Assembly: GCA_964559535.1 (NCBI GenBank)
Contig: CAZLIC010000019.1
Location: 1 to 54,071 of the forward strand
Length of the DNA: 54,071 nt
Direction: 5' to 3'
DNA from: CAZLIC01 sp964559535
GTDB lineage: Bacteria > Pseudomonadota > Alphaproteobacteria > Rhodobacterales > Rhodobacteraceae
Position numbers and translations under genes: made by a program. Below, piece by piece: positions 51,249 through 54,071 of the stretch. The notes beneath the pieces are model-generated. The model was not told the origin of the DNA, did no database searches, and saw only the letters and a program-made list of their open reading frames with translations. Position 1 is the first letter of the stretch. The number at the start of each line of letters is the position of its first letter.

Positions 51249-51984
51249 CCCGGTTTATCCTGACGCGCCCGCGTCCCTGATCGCCCAGTGGCAGGGGCGG
51301 CGCACGCGCATGGGATTCGGCCCCGGCGAGGAATTGCCGGATCTTGACATCGACATGGGGGCGCTGGCCCTGGCCAAGGTTCCGGCCAGCCTGCCCCCCC
51401 TGGCGCCGCATGCCGGGCACCATGCGCGCAAGGTGCGCGAGATTGCGCCCGAATTCGCCGGCCAGCCCACCCTGTACCTGCTGCATGGTGTGACCATTGC
51501 GCATCTGCGCAAGCGTCGCTGGCCCAAACACGCCCCTGCATTGTTCCGCAAGATGTGGGAAGAGCAGCCGGAGTGCCTGTTGCGGTTGCCCGCGCGCTGG
51601 CTGATTTCGGCCGCCATCACCTTTGGCGAGCACGGCAAGACCGAAGGCGAGCGGACGCTGGGGCGCGAGTTCAACATCCTGTTCTCGGTGATGAAGCTGT
51701 ACGAGTTCGAGCGGTTGCTGTCCGGGACTGCGCCGGAGGACCCGTTCCCCAGCGGCCGTCGGCACCCTGGCCCGCTGCCACTGGGCATGGAGCCCTTCTC
51801 GCTGACGTCGGGGGGGCTGGACATCAACCTGCTTGCGCCCCTGTGGCTGCGCGCGGTGGACGAGCCGGTGCTGGGGCCGCTGGCGCTGACGCTGATGGAC
51901 CGGCTGAACCTTGACCACGGCACGATCTTCGGTCGGCTGCAGAAGATGCGCGCGCGCAAGGCGGCGCGCGCCGCGCAACCTTGA
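51241..51984 (+). CDS. Conserved protein of unknown function (247 aa)
   Basis: No family is recognised. The protein is soluble, without signal peptide, with LYLLHGVTIAHLRKRRWPKHA in the middle and helical segments ending in a basic tail (KMRARKAARAAQP). It starts inside the end of the preceding CxxC gene (ATGCCTGA), suggesting coupled expression. A longer reading from GTG 51235 is less likely. The DEAD-box helicase follows after about 120 bases. Confidence 0.7.
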   Translation: MPDPVYPDAPASLIAQWQGRRTRMGFGPGEELPDLDIDMGALALAKVPASLPPLAPHAGHHARKVREIAPEFAGQPTLYLLHGVTIAHLRKRRWPKHAPALFRKMWEEQPECLLRLPARWLISAAITFGEHGKTEGERTLGREFNILFSVMKLYEFERLLSGTAPEDPFPSGRRHPGPLPLGMEPFSLTSGGLDINLLAPLWLRAVDEPVLGPLALTLMDRLNLDHGTIFGRLQKMRARKAARAAQP

Positions 51985-52105
51985 CCTTGACGCGCAATTC
52001 CGCTACCCGCGCTCGGGCGGGCATGGGGCCCGTCCGACGCCGGGGCGCCCGGATTTCAATGCGTCCCATTATCAGGTGGCCCGATGCCGCCTTTACAGGA
52101 CGCTG

Positions 52106-53668
52106 ATGATCAAGTTTTCCGACCTCGCGCTGGACCCGCGCGTACTTCAGGCCGTGGCCGACGCCGGCTATGAAACCCCCACGCCGATCCAGGCGCAGGC
52201 CATTCCGCATGCGCTGGAACGCCGCGACGTGCTGGGCATCGCCCAGACCGGCACCGGCAAGACCGCCAGCTTCACGCTGCCGATGATCACCCGGCTGGCC
52301 AATGGCCGGGCGCGGGCGCGGATGCCGCGGTCGCTGGTGCTGGCGCCCACGCGGGAACTGGCCGCGCAGGTGGCCGAAAGCTTTGACACCTATGCCAAGC
52401 ACACCAAGCTGACCAAGGCGCTCTTGATCGGCGGCGTGGCCTTCGGCGAGCAGGACAAGCTGATCGACCGCGGCGTGGACGTGCTGATTGCCACCCCCGG
52501 CCGCCTGCTGGACCATTTCGAGCGCGGCAAGCTGTTGCTGACCGGCGTCGAGATCATGGTGGTGGACGAGGCCGACCGGATGCTGGACATGGGGTTCATC
52601 CCCGATATCGAGCGCATCTTCAGCCTGACGCCGATGACACGGCAGACGCTGTTCTACAGCGCCACCATGGCGCCCGAGATCGAGCGGATCACCAACGCCT
52701 TCCTGTCGGGCGCGGTGAAGATCGAGGTGGCGCGCCAGGCCACCGCCAGCGAGACGATCGAGCAGGCGCTGATCCAGTTCACCCCCAGCCGCCGCGACCG
52801 GTCTTTCACCGAAAAACGCGCCGTGTTGCGGGCGCTGATCACGGCCGAGGGCGAGGCCTGCACCAACGCCATCATCTTCTGCAACCGCAAGATGGATGTG
52901 GATGTGGTGGCCAAGTCGATGAAGTCGCACGGGTTCAATGCGGCACCCATCCATGGCGACCTGGACCAGTCGGTGCGGACCAAGACGCTGGATGCGTTCC
53001 GCGAGGGGTCGCTGCACCTGCTGGTCGCGTCCGACGTGGCGGCGCGGGGCCTCGACATTCCGGCGGTCAGCCATGTGTTCAACTTTGACGTGCCCTCGCA
53101 CCCCGAGGACTATGTGCACCGCATCGGCCGCACGGGGCGGGCGGGGCGGGCGGGCAAGGCCTTTACCATCGCCACGCCGGGCGACGACAAGTACCTGGCG
53201 GCTGTCGAAGGCCTGATCAAGAAGCCGGTGCCGCGCGGGGCGTTGCCCGAGGGATTCGTGATGCCGACCGAGGATGAGGGCGGATCGCGCGGAGACCGCG
53301 ACCGCGAGCGGGGCGGCCGCGAGGAGCGTGGCGGACGGGACCGTGGGCGCGACCGTGGACGGCGAGGCGAGCGCGGGTCCGCACCGGAAGCGGCCCGCGA
53401 GCCGGTGACGGCACCGGTGCCCGAGGTGGCGCGCGAAGAGCGTCGGCCCGAACCCCGGCCAGAGGCGCGCCGGGAAGAGCCGCGCGAAGAGCGCCGCAGC
53501 GAACCGCGCCGCGACGACCGGCACGACCGCCGTGCTGACCGCCGCGACGACAGCCGCGACCGGGTGGTGGGCATGGGCGACCATGTGCCCGATTTCATCT
53601 TGCGCAGCTTCAAGATTGCCGCGCCGAAGGTGATCGAGGATGAGCCGGTGACAGGCACCGAAGGCTAG
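52106..53668 (+). CDS. DEAD-box RNA helicase with charged C-terminal tail
   Basis: The 520-residue protein has the complete DEAD-box set: Q motif TPTPIQAQAIP, motif I AQTGTGKT, PTRELA, TPGR, motif II DEAD (VVDEADRMLDMG), motif III SAT, and motif VI HRIGRTGRAG. After the core (about 1-380) comes a roughly 110-residue tail very rich in Arg, Asp, Glu and Gly (GGREERGGRDRGRDRGRRGE and RRDDRHDRRADRRDD), then a short conserved end. It is an RhlE-like helicase, probably acting in ribosome assembly or RNA decay. AGGA precedes ATG 52106. Confidence 0.94.
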   Translation: MIKFSDLALDPRVLQAVADAGYETPTPIQAQAIPHALERRDVLGIAQTGTGKTASFTLPMITRLANGRARARMPRSLVLAPTRELAAQVAESFDTYAKHTKLTKALLIGGVAFGEQDKLIDRGVDVLIATPGRLLDHFERGKLLLTGVEIMVVDEADRMLDMGFIPDIERIFSLTPMTRQTLFYSATMAPEIERITNAFLSGAVKIEVARQATASETIEQALIQFTPSRRDRSFTEKRAVLRALITAEGEACTNAIIFCNRKMDVDVVAKSMKSHGFNAAPIHGDLDQSVRTKTLDAFREGSLHLLVASDVAARGLDIPAVSHVFNFDVPSHPEDYVHRIGRTGRAGRAGKAFTIATPGDDKYLAAVEGLIKKPVPRGALPEGFVMPTEDEGGSRGDRDRERGGREERGGRDRGRDRGRRGERGSAPEAAREPVTAPVPEVAREERRPEPRPEARREEPREERRSEPRRDDRHDRRADRRDDSRDRVVGMGDHVPDFILRSFKIAAPKVIEDEPVTGTEG

Positions 53669-53672
53669 CGAA

Positions 53673-53695
53673 GGTGGGCAGATTGCCCACCCTAC
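53673..53695 (-). repeat. GTAG-type REP hairpin, copy B
   Basis: On the minus strand GTAG is directly followed by arms GGTGGGCA and TGCCCACC with a three-base loop. It has the same GTAG foot as the copy at 36254 but a different stem. It lies four bases beyond the helicase stop codon, where it could also end that transcript. Confidence 0.55.
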
Positions 53696-53707
53696 GGCGT
53701 GGGACAT

Positions 53708-53767
53708 GGGGCGTCCCACGGTGGGACGCCCCTTGCATTTCAATAATATCAATGACTTGCGCGCGCG
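53708..53767. repeat. Composite palindromic intergenic repeat, copy 3
   Basis: The 15-base core palindrome GTCCCACGGTGGGAC (53713-53727) is extended to 12-bp arms (GGGGCGTCCCAC around one base, 53708-53732). Exactly 28 bases after the core comes CTTGCGCGCGCG, the same spacing and sequence as copy 1 read on its minus strand. The element sits between the converging helicase and RNase J genes. Confidence 0.65.
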
Positions 53768-53773
53768 GATTCA

Positions 53774-53792
53774 CGAATTCGAAAGGAATTCG
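53774..53792. repeat. 7-bp inverted repeat before the RNase J 3' end
   Basis: CGAATTC and GAATTCG flank GAAAG. It is the third hairpin in 120 bases of this convergent gap and lies 36 bases past the stop codon of the minus-strand RNase J gene, where a terminator is expected. Confidence 0.4.
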
Positions 53793-53827
53793 CGCCTTCG
53801 GCTGGATGCGGCCGGGATGGACCTGCC

Positions 53828-54071
53828 TTACTCTGCGGCCATCCGGCTGATCACCACCGTCACTTCGGGCTTCTTGCCGATCTCGTCCTGTGCCACCTGG
53901 CGGGCGATGCGGCGCAGGCCTTCGTCCACCTTTTCGTCATCGCGCAGGATCTTGCGCCCGGCCTTGTCCAGCCAGTCGGACATTGCGGCTTCCATCACCT
54001 CGGCCAACGGTTTGCGCGAGCGGCCGGTTTCGGGAAGGCCCATCATTTCGACCCAGGCGTCACCCAGCGCG
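53828..54071 (-). CDS. rnj: Ribonuclease J, C-terminal part (gene runs off the window)
   Basis: The reading frame is open to the window edge, so only the last 80 or so residues are present: ALGDAWVEMMGLPETG..., then LDKAGRKILRDDEKVDEGLRRIAR and the end KKPEVTVVISRMAAE. The DEGLRRIARQVAQDEIGKKP segment matches the C-terminal domain of RNase J, a metallo-beta-lactamase ribonuclease that degrades RNA. The catalytic domain lies outside the window, so the call depends on this tail. Confidence 0.72.
   Translation of the reverse strand, partial: ALGDAWVEMMGLPETGRSRKPLAEVMEAAMSDWLDKAGRKILRDDEKVDEGLRRIARQVAQDEIGKKPEVTVVISRMAAE

Overview
The window reads as chromosomal DNA of a high-GC alphaproteobacterium, most likely a member of the Rhodobacteraceae. 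The support is the gene order and family content: helABCDX-type cytochrome c biogenesis genes, a CckA phosphorelay kinase with a CtrA-type box, surE-pcm-nlpD followed by tatABC, a comEC/gltX/gltA block, RTX and Hint proteins of the type this family secretes, and an RNase J. The assignment rests on recognition of protein families, not on a database search. Genes are tightly packed, with many 4-base ATGA overlaps.

Layout. 1-8.0 kb: a BaiN/HI0933-type flavoprotein, a tRNA-Gln(UUG), then an accessory-looking pair on the minus strand: a 1415-residue protein of unknown family with a possible papain-like site at its C-terminus, and a small acidic partner. Then aroB and aroK. 8.1-15.1 kb, plus strand: a 44-residue membrane peptide, an exported protein, xerD, a CBS/CorC protein, a ferredoxin-ASKHA corrinoid-activase-like protein, and an ECF sigma/anti-sigma pair. 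15.5-20.6 kb, minus strand: cckA, rsmB, guaB. 20.7-24.7 kb: a glutamine amidotransferase, a di-heme cytochrome c, a 102-residue protein, and ureC standing without other urease genes. 24.7-29.7 kb, minus strand: ccmABCDG and comEC. 29.8-32.5 kb: gltX and gltA. 32.5-40.3 kb: an AguB-type amidohydrolase, surE-pcm-nlpD-like, a DUF815-type ATPase, tatCBA, a short HTH regulator behind a perfect inverted repeat, and an ABC ATPase. 40.3-50.6 kb: four beta-helix/RTX genes and a Hint-domain gene, interspersed with an SDR, a SnoaL-like protein and prfC. 50.6-54.1 kb: two unrecognised conserved genes, a DEAD-box helicase, and the 3' part of an RNase J gene that runs off the window.

How the genes work together. 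The identifiable core covers shikimate synthesis (aroK-aroB), heme export and cytochrome c maturation (ccmABCDG), Tat export (tatABC), envelope maintenance and repair (surE-pcm-nlpD), cell-cycle signalling (cckA), and translation (gltX, prfC, rsmB). The accessory layer is made of surface or secreted repeat proteins and the 1415-residue protein with its partner. No type I secretion transporter, mobile element, CRISPR array or phage gene was seen.

Non-coding structure is rich. A composite palindromic repeat occurs three times at gene 3' ends (about 31-92, 21415-21489, 53708-53767). Two GTAG-type REP hairpins occur at 36254 and 53673. There is a perfect TTAA-N7-TTAA box upstream of cckA, a TTTGC-rich array upstream of the corrinoid-activase-like gene, and a perfect 10-bp inverted repeat in front of the truncated YafY-like regulator.
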